Origin: Deltaproteobacteria bacterium
GTDB lineage: Bacteria; Desulfobacterota; Syntrophia; Syntrophales; JAFGHS01
Direction: 5' to 3'
Assembly: GCA_016928025.1 (NCBI GenBank)
Contig: JAFGLN010000001.1
Location: forward strand, 1 to 47,327
Length of the DNA: 47,327 nucleotides
The stretch's first letter is position 1, and the number at the start of each line of letters is the position of its first letter. Position numbers and translations under genes: made by a program. Below, piece by piece: positions 9,944-19,068 of the stretch. The notes below the pieces were generated by a model, which saw only the letters and a list, made by a program, of their open reading frames with translations, did not search any database and had not been told where the DNA came from.

Positions 9944-11326
9944 TTATAAAATATAGCGGCTTAAGTCTTCGTCCTCGACAATGTCCTGAAGTTTTTCTTT
10001 CACATAGTCCGCATCGATAACAAATTCTTTTTCTGCCATGTCCGGTGCATCAAACGAGATATCATCCAACAGGCTTTCCATGATGGTATATAGTCGTCTG
10101 GCGCCGATGTTTTCCGTTCTTTCGTTAACGATGGCGGCGACCTCGGCAATCTCGGCGATTGCCTCATCGGTGAATGTGATATTTACACTTTCCGTCTTGA
10201 TCATTTCAACATACTGTTTGATCAGGGCGTTATGCGGTTCCGTCAGGATCCTGATGAACTCCTCTTTGCCCAACGCATCCAGTTCCACGCGAATAGGAAA
10301 TCGCCCCTGTAATTCAGGAATCAAATCGGCAGGCTTTGATGAGCTGAAGGCACCGGCCGCAATAAACAGGATGTGGTCGGTCTTGATCATGCCGTATCTT
10401 GTATTGACCGTCGATCCTTCAACGATAGGCAGTAAATCCCTCTGAACGCCTTCTCGCGAAACATCGGGGCCGTGTTGCGAATTGCCGCCGACGATTTTGT
10501 CGATTTCATCAAGAAAGATTATCCCCGACTGCTCCACCCTTTCAATGGCGGCCTTTGCCACTTTATCCATGTCAACGAGCCTCTGCGCCTCTTCCTGCTG
10601 CAATATTTCCAAGGCCTCGGATACTTTTACCTTCTGCATCTTTTTTTTCTGGGGAAAAATATTACCAAACATTTCCTTGATATTCAGGCCCATATCCTCC
10701 ACTCCTTGTGAAGAGAATATCTCAATCATCGGCCCCGATTTCTGCTCAACCGTTTCAATATCGACCAGACGATTATCCAATTTACCTTCGTGCAGGAGTC
10801 GCCTTATTTTTTCGCGTGTCGAATCCGGTTGTTGATTATCCATCTCTGAGGGCATGTCCGGTGTCTTGTCGGCAAGAATAGAATCTAATCTTTTTTCAAC
10901 AGGTTTTGGCGGTAATAAGATATCCAGGATTCTCTCTTCAGCGATTTCCGCCGCTTTTGCTTTAACGTTTTCCTGTTCTTCCGACTTGACCATATTGACA
11001 GCCAGTTCCAGCAAATCACGGATCATCGATTCAACATCCCGGCCGACATAACCAACTTCCGTGAATTTTGACGCCTCCACCTTCAAAAAGGGAGAGTTAT
11101 CAAGCTTTGACAGACGCCTGGCAATTTCGGTTTTTCCAACACCGGTCGGACCGATCATGATAATGTTTTTGGGAGATATTTCCTCACCAAGTTCTGACGA
11201 AACATTCTGACGACGCCAGCGGCTTCTCAGCGCTATGGCAACAGCCCTTTTCGCATCTGCCTGCCCAACGATATATTGATCCAGCTTTTTCACAATTTTT
11301 TTGGGCGTCAATTGATAAGACGACAT
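9944..11326 (-). CDS. hslU: ATP-dependent protease ATPase subunit HslU
   Basis: AAA+ unfoldase of the HslUV (ClpYQ) protease. The 460-residue protein has Walker A GPTGVGKT (59-66), an inserted I domain (roughly 110-240), Walker [12 protein letters not shown] (near 270), the sensor/arginine region [12 protein letters not shown], and [13 protein letters not shown] in the C-terminal domain. It ends in SRYIL, similar to the C-terminal tail that docks into HslV. It lies 17 nt after hslV. Confidence 0.97.
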   Translation of the reverse strand: MSSYQLTPKKIVKKLDQYIVGQADAKRAVAIALRSRWRRQNVSSELGEEISPKNIIMIGPTGVGKTEIARRLSKLDNSPFLKVEASKFTEVGYVGRDVESMIRDLLELAVNMVKSEEQENVKAKAAEIAEERILDILLPPKPVEKRLDSILADKTPDMPSEMDNQQPDSTREKIRRLLHEGKLDNRLVDIETVEQKSGPMIEIFSSQGVEDMGLNIKEMFGNIFPQKKKMQKVKVSEALEILQQEEAQRLVDMDKVAKAAIERVEQSGIIFLDEIDKIVGGNSQHGPDVSREGVQRDLLPIVEGSTVNTRYGMIKTDHILFIAAGAFSSSKPADLIPELQGRFPIRVELDALGKEEFIRILTEPHNALIKQYVEMIKTESVNITFTDEAIAEIAEVAAIVNERTENIGARRLYTIMESLLDDISFDAPDMAEKEFVIDADYVKEKLQDIVEDEDLSRYIL

Positions 11327-11343
11327 AATTTCAACATACTCCT

Positions 11344-11886
11344 TTATTCTTCTATTTCCAGTGATTCCACCGTAATGTTGTCATTCGTATAAATACATAT
11401 TTCTGAAGTTATTTTAACCGATTCCACCGCTACTTCGGACGCCGAGAGGTCTGAAAATCTTACCAATGCTCTTGCTGCAGCCAGGGCGTAGGCCCCGCCG
11501 GAACCAATGGCCATCACCTCATCATCCGATTCAATCACATCGCCCGTTCCTGAGATCATGAGAAAATGATCTTTGCTGACAGCGATCATCAACGCTTCAA
11601 GATGCCTCAAAACACGGTCCGTACGCCAGTCTTTCGTTAATTCGACTGCAGCCCGTAAAAGATTGCCGTTGTATTGCTCAAGCCTTTGATCAAACCGATC
11701 GAAAAGGGTAAATGCGTCCGCTGTAGCGCCGGCAAATCCGACAATGACCTGATTGTTATATAAGCGGCGAACTTTTCGAGCGCTGTGTTTCATCACCATG
11801 ACATCCATCGTGACCTGCCCGTCTCCGGCAACAGCAACTTGTCCCTTATGTCTGACCGCCAATATGGTGGTACCTCTGATTTTCAT
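11344..11886 (-). CDS. hslV: ATP-dependent protease peptidase subunit HslV
   Basis: Proteasome-like threonine peptidase, the proteolytic partner of HslU. The 180-residue protein starts [15 protein letters not shown]. The likely nucleophile is T6, so a five-residue propeptide would have to be removed, unlike the E. coli form where threonine follows the initiator Met directly. [18 protein letters not shown] and the [14 protein letters not shown] segment are all present. It lies 18 nt after xerC, giving the xerC-hslV-hslU order known from the Bacillus codV-codW-codX operon. Confidence 0.96.
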   Translation of the reverse strand: MKIRGTTILAVRHKGQVAVAGDGQVTMDVMVMKHSARKVRRLYNNQVIVGFAGATADAFTLFDRFDQRLEQYNGNLLRAAVELTKDWRTDRVLRHLEALMIAVSKDHFLMISGTGDVIESDDEVMAIGSGGAYALAAARALVRFSDLSASEVAVESVKITSEICIYTNDNITVESLEIEE

Positions 11887-11904
11887 TGATTAACAATAAC
11901 CTCC

Positions 11905-12813
11905 TTATGCTTTCGGATGGGCTTTATCATATATCTCCATCAGTTTCCCAACGCTGACCGCTGTGTATTTCTGTGTCGTTGACAGACTTTCGTGTCCCAA
12001 AAGCTCTTGAATTGACCGCATATCCGCTCCGGCGTTCATTAAATGTGTAGCGAAGGTGTGACGCAGGGCATGAGGGCTGATCTTTTTTTTTATGCCGCTT
12101 ATCCTTATGACTTTGTCAACGATTCTCGCGATGGATCTCGTACTCAATCTTTGACCATTTTTATTTGTAAATACAGCATTAAAATAATTATATTTAAAGT
12201 TATCCTTTAAAGTATTTTTTTTGTCTTCGAGATAGTTATTCATGGCCTTCAGGGCGTAGCTTCCAACAGGAACAATCCTCTCCTTCTTTCCTTTTCCCCT
12301 GATCTTCACAAGACCTTCTTTAAAATCAAAATCCCCTATATTTAAGCCAGCCAGTTCACTTAATCGAATTCCCGTAGAATAAAACAATTCAATAATTGCT
12401 TTATCCATAATATTAAAGGCCTTTTCATTTTTCATGCTCTCCAGCACGGTTGATATTTCATCCAAAGAGAGAAAAACGGGCATGTATTTCTCTAATCGTG
12501 GAACCTGAATGATATTGGCCGGATCCGTATTGATCCTGCCTTCGCGAAGCAGGTACTTGAAGAATGCTCGTAGTGAAGCAATTTTTCTGGCAATGGTTAC
12601 CTTTTTTATCCTTTGGCGGTACAGGGAACCCAGAAAAGCCCTTATGACCATGTGATCTATATCATGTAAGCCAAGTTTGATATCATAAACTGGATTGGTT
12701 TCAAGAAATGTATGAAATTGATGCAAATCAACCAAATAGTTTTTAATCGTATGAGCGGAAAGATTTCTTTCCGTCTCCATGTGTTTCTTGAAGTCCTGAA
12801 TGGCTTTCTCCAT
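11905..12813 (-). CDS. xerC: tyrosine recombinase XerC
   Basis: Site-specific recombinase of the Xer family, which resolves chromosome dimers. The 302-residue protein has an N-terminal SAM-like core-binding domain (about 1-100) and a C-terminal catalytic domain. All active-site residues are visible: R150 (STGIRLSEL), K174, H248 and R251 (HALRHTFATH), H274 (LGHESL) and Y283. It could be XerC, XerD or a CodV-like enzyme. Position ahead of hslVU supports XerC/CodV. It is not linked to any integrase cargo, so it is read as the housekeeping enzyme. Confidence 0.9.
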   Translation of the reverse strand: MEKAIQDFKKHMETERNLSAHTIKNYLVDLHQFHTFLETNPVYDIKLGLHDIDHMVIRAFLGSLYRQRIKKVTIARKIASLRAFFKYLLREGRINTDPANIIQVPRLEKYMPVFLSLDEISTVLESMKNEKAFNIMDKAIIELFYSTGIRLSELAGLNIGDFDFKEGLVKIRGKGKKERIVPVGSYALKAMNNYLEDKKNTLKDNFKYNYFNAVFTNKNGQRLSTRSIARIVDKVIRISGIKKKISPHALRHTFATHLMNAGADMRSIQELLGHESLSTTQKYTAVSVGKLMEIYDKAHPKA

Positions 12814-12864
12814 GACTAACCATTATCATATCCGCTAAAAATATTTTTGTATGTTGTTATGGTT

Positions 12865-12894
12865 ATGCCGTGAAAAAAACAATAGCCACGGCAT
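12865..12894. other. inverted repeat (hairpin) between the DUF151 gene and xerC
   Basis: An 8-bp perfect stem, ATGCCGTG/CACGGCAT, encloses a 14-nt loop in the 124-nt gap upstream of xerC. No T tract follows it on the minus strand, so it does not look like a good terminator for the miaB unit. It may be an operator or a processing hairpin ahead of xerC-hslVU. Confidence 0.45.
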
Positions 12895-12937
12895 CATAAA
12901 CACTCCCCCTAAAGTATTTAATCGTGGCAAAAAATGA

Positions 12938-13438
12938 TTACATCTTGTACTTCCCGAAATCTTCGGGCGTGAGATTCTCAAGAAACTCCTTGATTTTTTC
13001 CTCGTTTAACTTATCAACACCGGTCGCGTTTTTATCAAAGTCTATGCTTCTCGATTTTTCGATGACCTTTTCATCAACGAATATTGGGGCATTGGCTCTT
13101 AGCGCCAGAGCAATCGCGTCACTGGGACGACTATCCACGGTGAGGCTTTTGCCGTCTTTTTGCAGGTGTAAGATTGCGAAAAAAGTATTGTTCCGGAGAT
13201 CGTTAATTTCGATTTTTGTCACCTGCACCTCAAGGGATTTCAATATTTCATTCAAAAGATCGTGCGTCATCGGTCGAGAAAAGGCGATTTTTTCCAGCTC
13301 TGTTGCAATCGCACTGGCTTCAAAAAGGCCTATCCAGATGGGAATCGCCTTTTTTTCCTGCACATCCTTTAAAATGACAATGGGTGTATTGGTTATCGGA
13401 TCTATCGTCAATCCGGATACTTTCATTTCAATCAACAT
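12938..13438 (-). CDS. bifunctional nuclease family (DUF151) protein
   Basis: A 166-residue protein with the DUF151/BFN fold. It has MKVSGLTIDP at the N terminus, VILKDVQEKKAIPIWIG, the EA..IA..LE helix, SRPMTHDLL, and the diagnostic SRPSDAIALALRANAPIFVDEKV block. Family members have been reported to have nuclease activity in plants, and bacterial ones are mostly uncharacterised. A C-terminal UVR-like helix follows (NEEKIKEFLENLTPEDF). It overlaps the end of miaB by 7 nt, so the two are coupled. Confidence 0.87.
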   Translation of the reverse strand: MLIEMKVSGLTIDPITNTPIVILKDVQEKKAIPIWIGLFEASAIATELEKIAFSRPMTHDLLNEILKSLEVQVTKIEINDLRNNTFFAILHLQKDGKSLTVDSRPSDAIALALRANAPIFVDEKVIEKSRSIDFDKNATGVDKLNEEKIKEFLENLTPEDFGKYKM

Positions 13439-14775
13439 GCTTGAACCTCTCCTTCCGTTATAAGTTCCGCTCGCAGGGAATGCAGATATGGTTCTTTTAT
13501 TACGACAGGCACCATTTTCCCAATGAGCTCTGTCGTTCCCTTAAAATTTGCTATTTTATTCGATCTAGTTCTCCCGGTTAAATCATTCTGGCAGTTTTTG
13601 CTGATACCTTCAACCAGAATTTCTTCTATCCGTCCCTTTAGAACCTTGTTCCTACGAAATGTGTGTTCCTCCTGCTTCGCTTGAAGTAATTTCAATCTTT
13701 CAAGCTTGACCGGCTCGGGTACTTTGCTGTCACATTTTAAGGCTTTTGTACCTTTTCTTTCAGAATACTTGAAGGAAAATAAATTATCAAACATGACATA
13801 ATCCATCAAAGCAAGGGTCGATTTAAAATCCTCTTGGGTTTCTCCCGGAAAACCAACGATCACATCAGAGGTTATGCTTATCGCCGGACATTGTGCTCGG
13901 AGACGGTCGACTTTATTTAAATAGTCTTTCGCGGTATACTTCCGATTCATTTTTTTAAGTATACGATCCGCTCCTGATTGAACAGGCAGATGAATATGCT
14001 CACAGAGTTGCGCAATCTCACCATAACATCTGATCAAATCCTCAGACAGATCCTTGGGATGTGACGTGGTAAATCGTATTCGTTCGATGCCGTTGATTTT
14101 GCCTATTTTTCTTAAAAGAGACGGAAAATTAGTGTCTTCACTAATCGTATGGCCGTACGAATTTACATTTTGACCCAGGAGTGTCACTTCCTTCACACCA
14201 TGATCAACAAGGAAATGAATTTCGTCAATGATATCCTGTAACGGTCTGCTTTCTTCCCTGCCTCGCAGATACGGAACGACACAGTAAGAGCAGAAGTTGT
14301 TACAACCCTGCATGATGGTCACAAAAGCGCTCAATGAGCCGTTATCGGGCAGTGCGAAAATACCGATCGACTTAACGGATTCGCGAAAATCCGTTTCTGT
14401 AACTCTTTCTCCGTATAACTCTATCTTTTTCAGGATCTCTGGAAGCTTATTTATATTATGTGTTCCAAAAATAAAATCCACATGGGGAAACTTCTTATAA
14501 AAAGTGTGACCGAGTTCCTGGGCAAGACAACCGCCGACCCCAATTATAAGAGAGTCGTTCTTTTGTTTTAAGGCGCGATATCTCCCCAGTTGGCTGTATG
14601 CTTTCTGGGCTGCTTTTTCTCTGATACTGCATGTGTTGATGATAATCAGATCCGCAGTCTGGGCATCTTTGGTCATTTCATATTCTTCACCCTCCAACAG
14701 CGCACAGATCTGTTCCGAATCATGAACATTCATTTGACAGCCAAAAGTTTTAATATAAAAACGCTTTTTATCCAA
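13432..14775 (-). CDS. miaB: tRNA-2-methylthio-N6-dimethylallyladenosine synthase
   Basis: Radical-SAM methylthiotransferase that modifies A37 of tRNAs reading UNN codons. The 447-residue protein has an N-terminal UPF0004 domain with three cluster cysteines (C13 in FGCQMN, C49 in NTCSIR, C83 in GGCLAQ). A radical-SAM core follows with GCNNFCSYCVVPY (C158, C162, C165) and RGREESR, then a C-terminal TRAM domain (about 380-445). RGREESR favours MiaB over RimO or MtaB. An AAGGATC-type site lies upstream. It is the first gene of the left-hand minus-strand run. Confidence 0.96.
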   Translation of the reverse strand: MDKKRFYIKTFGCQMNVHDSEQICALLEGEEYEMTKDAQTADLIIINTCSIREKAAQKAYSQLGRYRALKQKNDSLIIGVGGCLAQELGHTFYKKFPHVDFIFGTHNINKLPEILKKIELYGERVTETDFRESVKSIGIFALPDNGSLSAFVTIMQGCNNFCSYCVVPYLRGREESRPLQDIIDEIHFLVDHGVKEVTLLGQNVNSYGHTISEDTNFPSLLRKIGKINGIERIRFTTSHPKDLSEDLIRCYGEIAQLCEHIHLPVQSGADRILKKMNRKYTAKDYLNKVDRLRAQCPAISITSDVIVGFPGETQEDFKSTLALMDYVMFDNLFSFKYSERKGTKALKCDSKVPEPVKLERLKLLQAKQEEHTFRRNKVLKGRIEEILVEGISKNCQNDLTGRTRSNKIANFKGTTELIGKMVPVVIKEPYLHSLRAELITEGEVQAC

Positions 14776-14945
14776 ACCTGTTTACCTTGATCCTTATAGC
14801 TAATTTCTCATTAATATACGGTAAATATATAGTCAATACATTTTTGGAAATCGGTAAATCCAATCTCCTTCATTCATATAATGAAAGCCCCCAAAACAGA
14901 AATTGTCTTTGCGTTTCTATGATCTCATATGATAGTCGGGAAATA
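14776..14945. other. intergenic region upstream of miaB
   Basis: AT-rich stretch between the terminator of the flavoenzyme operon and miaB. It should hold the promoter for miaB on the minus strand. TTGACT and TTGGAT boxes with weak -10 matches occur between about 14820 and 14870, but none is convincing enough to call. No coding region is supported. Confidence 0.4.
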
Positions 14946-14983
14946 AAAAAGAGGCTTGATCGACCCAATCAAACCTCTTTTTT
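14946..14983 (-). terminator. intrinsic terminator of the NuoEF/NfnB-like operon
   Basis: On the minus strand a GAGGTTTGAT/ATCAAGCCTC stem (one G-U pair), extended by A-T pairs, closes on a 6-nt loop and runs straight into TTTTTTATTT. It lies about 70 nt after the stop of the fusion gene. A-rich flanks on both sides mean it could also work for the opposite strand. Confidence 0.9.
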
Positions 14984-15048
14984 AAAATTGTTTTAAGAGC
15001 CATTTTCAAACCGCTCTTTTGAAAGAGAGACGGTTAAAGGTTCCTCCA

Positions 15049-18000
15049 TCAAATCTCGGCATCGCAACGCAGGCAGCGAATGGCTTCCTTGATGGCCTCT
15101 TCTTTTGTAAACCCCAGTTCGACTTCGTCGAAGCTTGTCTTGCGGGCTCCACCCTCCAACTCCGGCATTTTCGTTTGGGGACACTCAATTGTTTCTTCAT
15201 CAATGATCAATGGAATGTCGATTTTTTCCTCCGGCGGTTTTTCGTAAGGATCTTCGCCGTTCTTCGCTCTGATGGCGGCATCAATATCCTCGGCCGCCTG
15301 ATGACCAGCGGCAATGGCGCCAATGACCGTATCCGGCCCGGTAACAGCGTCGCCGCCGGCATAGAACTTATCATGGGTCGTTTGCGATTTGCTGCCTTCC
15401 ACCAAATCAAAGCATTCCCAACGGTTGACGGAAACACCGCTGTCTTTTGGAACAAATGACAAATCCGGTGTTTGGCCGATTGCGGCGATTACTGAATCGA
15501 CACTCAAAACAAAATCTGAACCCTCAACGGGGACCGGCGACTTTCTGCCACTCCGGTCGAAGTCACCCAGCTTCATGCGCTGGCAGGAAATACCCGTCAC
15601 TTTACCTTTCTCTGTTATGACCTTCGTCGGTGCGACAAGAAACTGAATATCGATGCCTTCATGCTCCGCTGCTTCGATTTCTTCAACCGCAGCCGGCATG
15701 TCCTGACGCAAACGACGATAGAGAATCGTTACCTCAGAGCCTAAACGAACGGCAGTTCGTGCCGCATCAATGGCGGAATTACCGCCGCCGATGACGGCCA
15801 CTTTGGCACCGAGGCTTTTATCGCCCTTGGTCCAGGCGTCTTCGTTCATGTTAAAATCTCTCAAAAATTCAACGCCGCCCCAGATGCCTTCGGAATCTTC
15901 TCCTTCAACACCCATCTTTTGGCTCTTATGGGCACCGGGTGCCATGTACACGTAATCGAACGCCTTGTTGATCTGCTTGAAGGAAATATCTTTGCCGACG
16001 CGCGTGTTACATTTGATCTCGACGCCTAATTTCCGAATATCGTCTATTTCACCATCCAGAATATTACGGGGCAGACGATAAGACGGAATGGCCCAACGCA
16101 GCATCCCGCCCGGCTCCGAAAGCTCTTCAAAGACCGTTGTTTGATATCCCCTCTTTGCCAAATCCCTGGCTGCCGTTAAGCCGGCCGGTCCCGCGCCGAT
16201 AATGGCGATTTTCTCTTTTCTTGTAACGGGAACGGGTTCTACCGGGGGTCTCGCGGCATTGTCGGTGATGAACCGTTTCAGATATTTGATCGCGACCGGT
16301 TCATCCATTTTGCCCCGGCGGCACTTGGATTGACATTTATGGTCACATACCCTCCCGCAGACAGAGGGGAAAGGATTGGTTTGCAGGAGTATTTTATATG
16401 CGTCTTCGAACCGCTCGGACCGGATCAGCGCGACATACGAAGGAATATCCATCTCAATCGGACAGGTATGCTGGCAGGGAGATTTAAACAGCGCCGAACA
16501 GACGGCTGCGGCACATTTTCCTTCCCTGATGTGATCTTCATACTCTTTTCTGAAATATCGAATAGTACTTAAAACCGGATTGGGGGCCGTCTGCCCCAGC
16601 CCGCATAGTGCGGAATCTTTAATGACGCTGGCCAGCTCTTCCAACAGTTCGATGTCGCCTTCTTTTCCTTTTCCTTCAGTGATATTGGTGAGGATCTCCA
16701 GCATCCGCTTGGTGCCCTCTCTACAAGGCGTGCACTTGCCGCAGGATTCATCCTGGCAGAAATCCATGAAAAACCGGGCCATATCGACGGCGCAATTATC
16801 TTCATTCATAACGATCAGACCGCCGGAACCCATGATGGCTCCGAGTTCGGCCACTTTTTCATAATCGACGGGTGCGTTGAGATGCTGAATGGGGATACAC
16901 CCTCCTGACGGTCCGCCAAGCTGGGCCGCTTTATATTTCTTTCCTTTCGGGATACCGCCCCCGATATCAAAAACAATGGTTCCCAAACTGGTTCCCATGG
17001 GGACTTCAACGAGACCGACGTTGTTGACATCTCCCGTCAGAGCGAAGACTTTTGTGCCTTTGCTTTTTTCCGTTCCGACGCTGGCATGCCAGGCCGCTCC
17101 GCGGTAAATGATCTGACCGACATTAGCCAGGGTTTCAACATTATTCAGGATCGACGGTTTCTGCCAAAGACCGGCTACGGCGGGGAAAGGTGGTCTTGGT
17201 CTCGGCATACCGCGTTTACCTTCGATAGAGGTCATCAGTGCCGTCTCTTCACCGCACACAAAAGCGCCCGCTCCTTGGTATATTTCCAGATTGAAGTCGA
17301 ATCCCGTATCCAGGATGTTTTCACCTAAAAGTCCGGCTTCTTTTGCCTGATCGATAGCAATATTCAAACGATGGATGGCCAGAGGATATTCAGCCCGGCA
17401 ATAGATGTAACCCTGGTGGGAACCGATGGCCTTTGCCGCAATGACCATACCTTCAAGAACTGCATGGGGGTCGGCTTCCAAGACACTTCTGTCCATAAAT
17501 GCCCCGGGATCACCTTCATCGGCGTTGCATAGTACATATTTAACATCTCCTTGAGACTGCGCGGCGAATCGCCATTTCATCCCGGTGGGAAAACCGGCGC
17601 CGCCTCGACCACGTAGACCGGAATCCAGTACGGTCTGGACGATCTCTTCGGACGTCATTTCAGTCAATGCTTTTGCCAAACCGGCATATCCGTCTCTCGC
17701 TATGTATTCTTCTATTTTTTCCGGATCGATAAGCCCACGATTTCTTAAAACTCTCAAGTTCTGATGGGCAAAGAACGGGATTTCCTGCATATTGGGAATG
17801 ACCGTCTCTGTTGATGGTTCCTTGTAAAGAAGACGCTGCAGGACTCGACCTTTGATGAAGTGTTCTTCTACCAATTCCGGGACATCTTCCGGTTTCACTT
17901 CCATATAAATGATGCCATCGGGATAGACGACCATAATCGGTCCCATAGCGCAAAATCCATTGCAACCGGTTTCGACGACCTTAATTTCTTCTGATAGCCC

Positions 18001-18105
18001 CTTTTCCGCAAGTTCCGCAATCATCGCTTTTTTTACGGCTGGGCTTCCCGTAGCGTGACAACCCGTACCTCCACAGATCAACAAATGTGACCGAAACACT
18101 TTCAT
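15049..18105 (-). CDS. NuoF/HndC-type flavoprotein fused to an NfnB/GltD-type NAD(P)H oxidoreductase
   Basis: A 1018-residue multidomain redox protein. Residues 1-90 form a thioredoxin-like [2Fe-2S] domain (C11, C16, C48, C52). About 130-440 is the NuoF FMN/NADH domain (GRGGAGFPTG 166-175, NADEGDPGAF, GAGAFVCGEETAL) with an SLBB-like section. The NuoF [4Fe-4S] site is C455, C458, C461, C501. From about 530 it becomes GltD/NfnB-like: eight cysteines (C531, C536, C544, C548, C583, C587, C591, C595) for [4Fe-4S] clusters, an FAD site GAGPAG (637-642) and a second dinucleotide site GGGNSA (773-778). This domain set matches StnB plus StnC of the Stn-type electron-bifurcating transhydrogenase, here in one chain. 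No hydrogenase or formate dehydrogenase gene is adjacent. NADH/NADPH/ferredoxin specificity is inferred. Confidence 0.88.
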   Translation of the reverse strand: MKVFRSHLLICGGTGCHATGSPAVKKAMIAELAEKGLSEEIKVVETGCNGFCAMGPIMVVYPDGIIYMEVKPEDVPELVEEHFIKGRVLQRLLYKEPSTETVIPNMQEIPFFAHQNLRVLRNRGLIDPEKIEEYIARDGYAGLAKALTEMTSEEIVQTVLDSGLRGRGGAGFPTGMKWRFAAQSQGDVKYVLCNADEGDPGAFMDRSVLEADPHAVLEGMVIAAKAIGSHQGYIYCRAEYPLAIHRLNIAIDQAKEAGLLGENILDTGFDFNLEIYQGAGAFVCGEETALMTSIEGKRGMPRPRPPFPAVAGLWQKPSILNNVETLANVGQIIYRGAAWHASVGTEKSKGTKVFALTGDVNNVGLVEVPMGTSLGTIVFDIGGGIPKGKKYKAAQLGGPSGGCIPIQHLNAPVDYEKVAELGAIMGSGGLIVMNEDNCAVDMARFFMDFCQDESCGKCTPCREGTKRMLEILTNITEGKGKEGDIELLEELASVIKDSALCGLGQTAPNPVLSTIRYFRKEYEDHIREGKCAAAVCSALFKSPCQHTCPIEMDIPSYVALIRSERFEDAYKILLQTNPFPSVCGRVCDHKCQSKCRRGKMDEPVAIKYLKRFITDNAARPPVEPVPVTRKEKIAIIGAGPAGLTAARDLAKRGYQTTVFEELSEPGGMLRWAIPSYRLPRNILDGEIDDIRKLGVEIKCNTRVGKDISFKQINKAFDYVYMAPGAHKSQKMGVEGEDSEGIWGGVEFLRDFNMNEDAWTKGDKSLGAKVAVIGGGNSAIDAARTAVRLGSEVTILYRRLRQDMPAAVEEIEAAEHEGIDIQFLVAPTKVITEKGKVTGISCQRMKLGDFDRSGRKSPVPVEGSDFVLSVDSVIAAIGQTPDLSFVPKDSGVSVNRWECFDLVEGSKSQTTHDKFYAGGDAVTGPDTVIGAIAAGHQAAEDIDAAIRAKNGEDPYEKPPEEKIDIPLIIDEETIECPQTKMPELEGGARKTSFDEVELGFTKEEAIKEAIRCLRCDAEI

Positions 18106-18138
18106 GTTGATATTATCCTCCTTCGCATATCGATAGCA

Positions 18139-18522
18139 TTACTTAATATCTTCCGCACCTTTGGCCAGAACGAACGGGGTCTGAACCTCACCTTCCAGAA
18201 CATGTCTTTTAAAAACCTGTCGCATTTTATTGGGGTTCATATATTCATACTTAATCGGTTCCTGACCCACGATTTCAACCGTTATGAGGGGCTCTCTGCT
18301 GCAAAGTCCCATGCAGCCGGACGTTGTTACGACGACATCCGATACAGCGGCCTCTTCAATTTCCTTCATTAATGCATCCATAACTTCTCTAGCGCCTGAT
18401 GCGATGCCGCAAGTTCCCATGTGCACAGTAATTCTAACGCGGCGGTCACCCTCTCTAAGAGCATTATCGGCCAGAACCTTCTCTTTGATTTTTTTTAAAT
18501 CTTCAATTTTAAGTTTTGCCAT
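18139..18522 (-). CDS. HndB-like (2Fe-2S) thioredoxin-fold ferredoxin subunit
   Basis: A 127-residue protein like HndB of NADP-reducing hydrogenases. A helical N terminus is followed by a thioredoxin-like ferredoxin fold with HMGTCGIASGA (C38) and TTSGCMGLCSREP (C70, C74). Only three cysteines stand at cluster positions. The usual second cysteine of a C-x(4)-C pair is absent, so cluster binding needs another ligand or may not occur. It lies between the NuoE-like and fusion genes with short gaps. A role as an electron-transfer or assembly subunit of the complex is inferred. Confidence 0.82.
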   Translation of the reverse strand: MAKLKIEDLKKIKEKVLADNALREGDRRVRITVHMGTCGIASGAREVMDALMKEIEEAAVSDVVVTTSGCMGLCSREPLITVEIVGQEPIKYEYMNPNKMRQVFKRHVLEGEVQTPFVLAKGAEDIK

Positions 18523-18542
18523 AATTGTTTACCTCATCATCA

Positions 18543-19037
18543 TTACGAATATTGACTTAAGATTTCTTTAACTTTTGCCGGTTTGACCCTGCCGTGAACA
18601 TCGTCATCTACTACCACAACGGGTCCCAATCCGCAAGCGCCCAGGCATCTGACTGTTTCATAGGTAAACATTCTGTCCGCGGACGTTCCACCCTCTTGGA
18701 CTCCCAAGTTTTTCTCCATAACTTCGGCAATCGCTTTACCGCCACGCACATAACAAGCCGTCCCCAAACAGACACGAACGGTGTGCTTGCCGCGAGGTTC
18801 CATGGTGAAAAATGAATAAAATGTCACCACGCCATAGACACGGCTGAAGGGAAGATTCAAACCCAAAGCGACCCTTTTCTGAACAGGAATCGGCAAATAT
18901 TCCAACTCCATCTGTGCTTCTTCCAAAACGGGGATCAAGCCTCCCGGTTTGTCCTTATATTTTGCAATGATGTTGTCCAGCTTTTCAATCTGTTCAGGTG
19001 TAAATTCTTTCATTAATTCAAGATCATCCGCTTTCAT
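18543..19037 (-). CDS. NuoE/HndA-type [2Fe-2S] subunit
   Basis: A 164-residue thioredoxin-like [2Fe-2S] protein, homologous to NuoE, HndA, HydC and StnA. An N-terminal helical bundle (LIPVLEEAQMELEYLP, about 34-49) is followed by cluster cysteines C90 and C95 (VCLGTACYVRGG) and C131 and C135 (RCLGACGLGPVV). It passes electrons to or from the NuoF-type flavin site. Its ATG follows an AGGAGG-type site. It is the first structural gene after the regulatory ATPase gene (31-nt gap). Confidence 0.92.
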   Translation of the reverse strand: MKADDLELMKEFTPEQIEKLDNIIAKYKDKPGGLIPVLEEAQMELEYLPIPVQKRVALGLNLPFSRVYGVVTFYSFFTMEPRGKHTVRVCLGTACYVRGGKAIAEVMEKNLGVQEGGTSADRMFTYETVRCLGACGLGPVVVVDDDVHGRVKPAKVKEILSQYS

Positions 19038-19068
19038 TGTTTTTATTCCTCCTTCAACGATTATCGGG

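Noticed and set aside
11905-12813. XerC-like recombinase as a sign of an integrated element
   Set aside because: It is embedded with hslVU in the standard order, with no att repeats or cargo. It is the housekeeping copy.
14787-14996. 69-residue plus-strand ORF in the miaB upstream region
   Set aside because: It runs through the terminator hairpin of the opposite operon, has no family resemblance and no ribosome-binding site.
15049-18105. annotation as an NADP-reducing hydrogenase subunit
   Set aside because: HndA/HndB/HndC-like parts are present, but there is no HndD-type [FeFe]-hydrogenase gene or H-cluster motif anywhere in the window.
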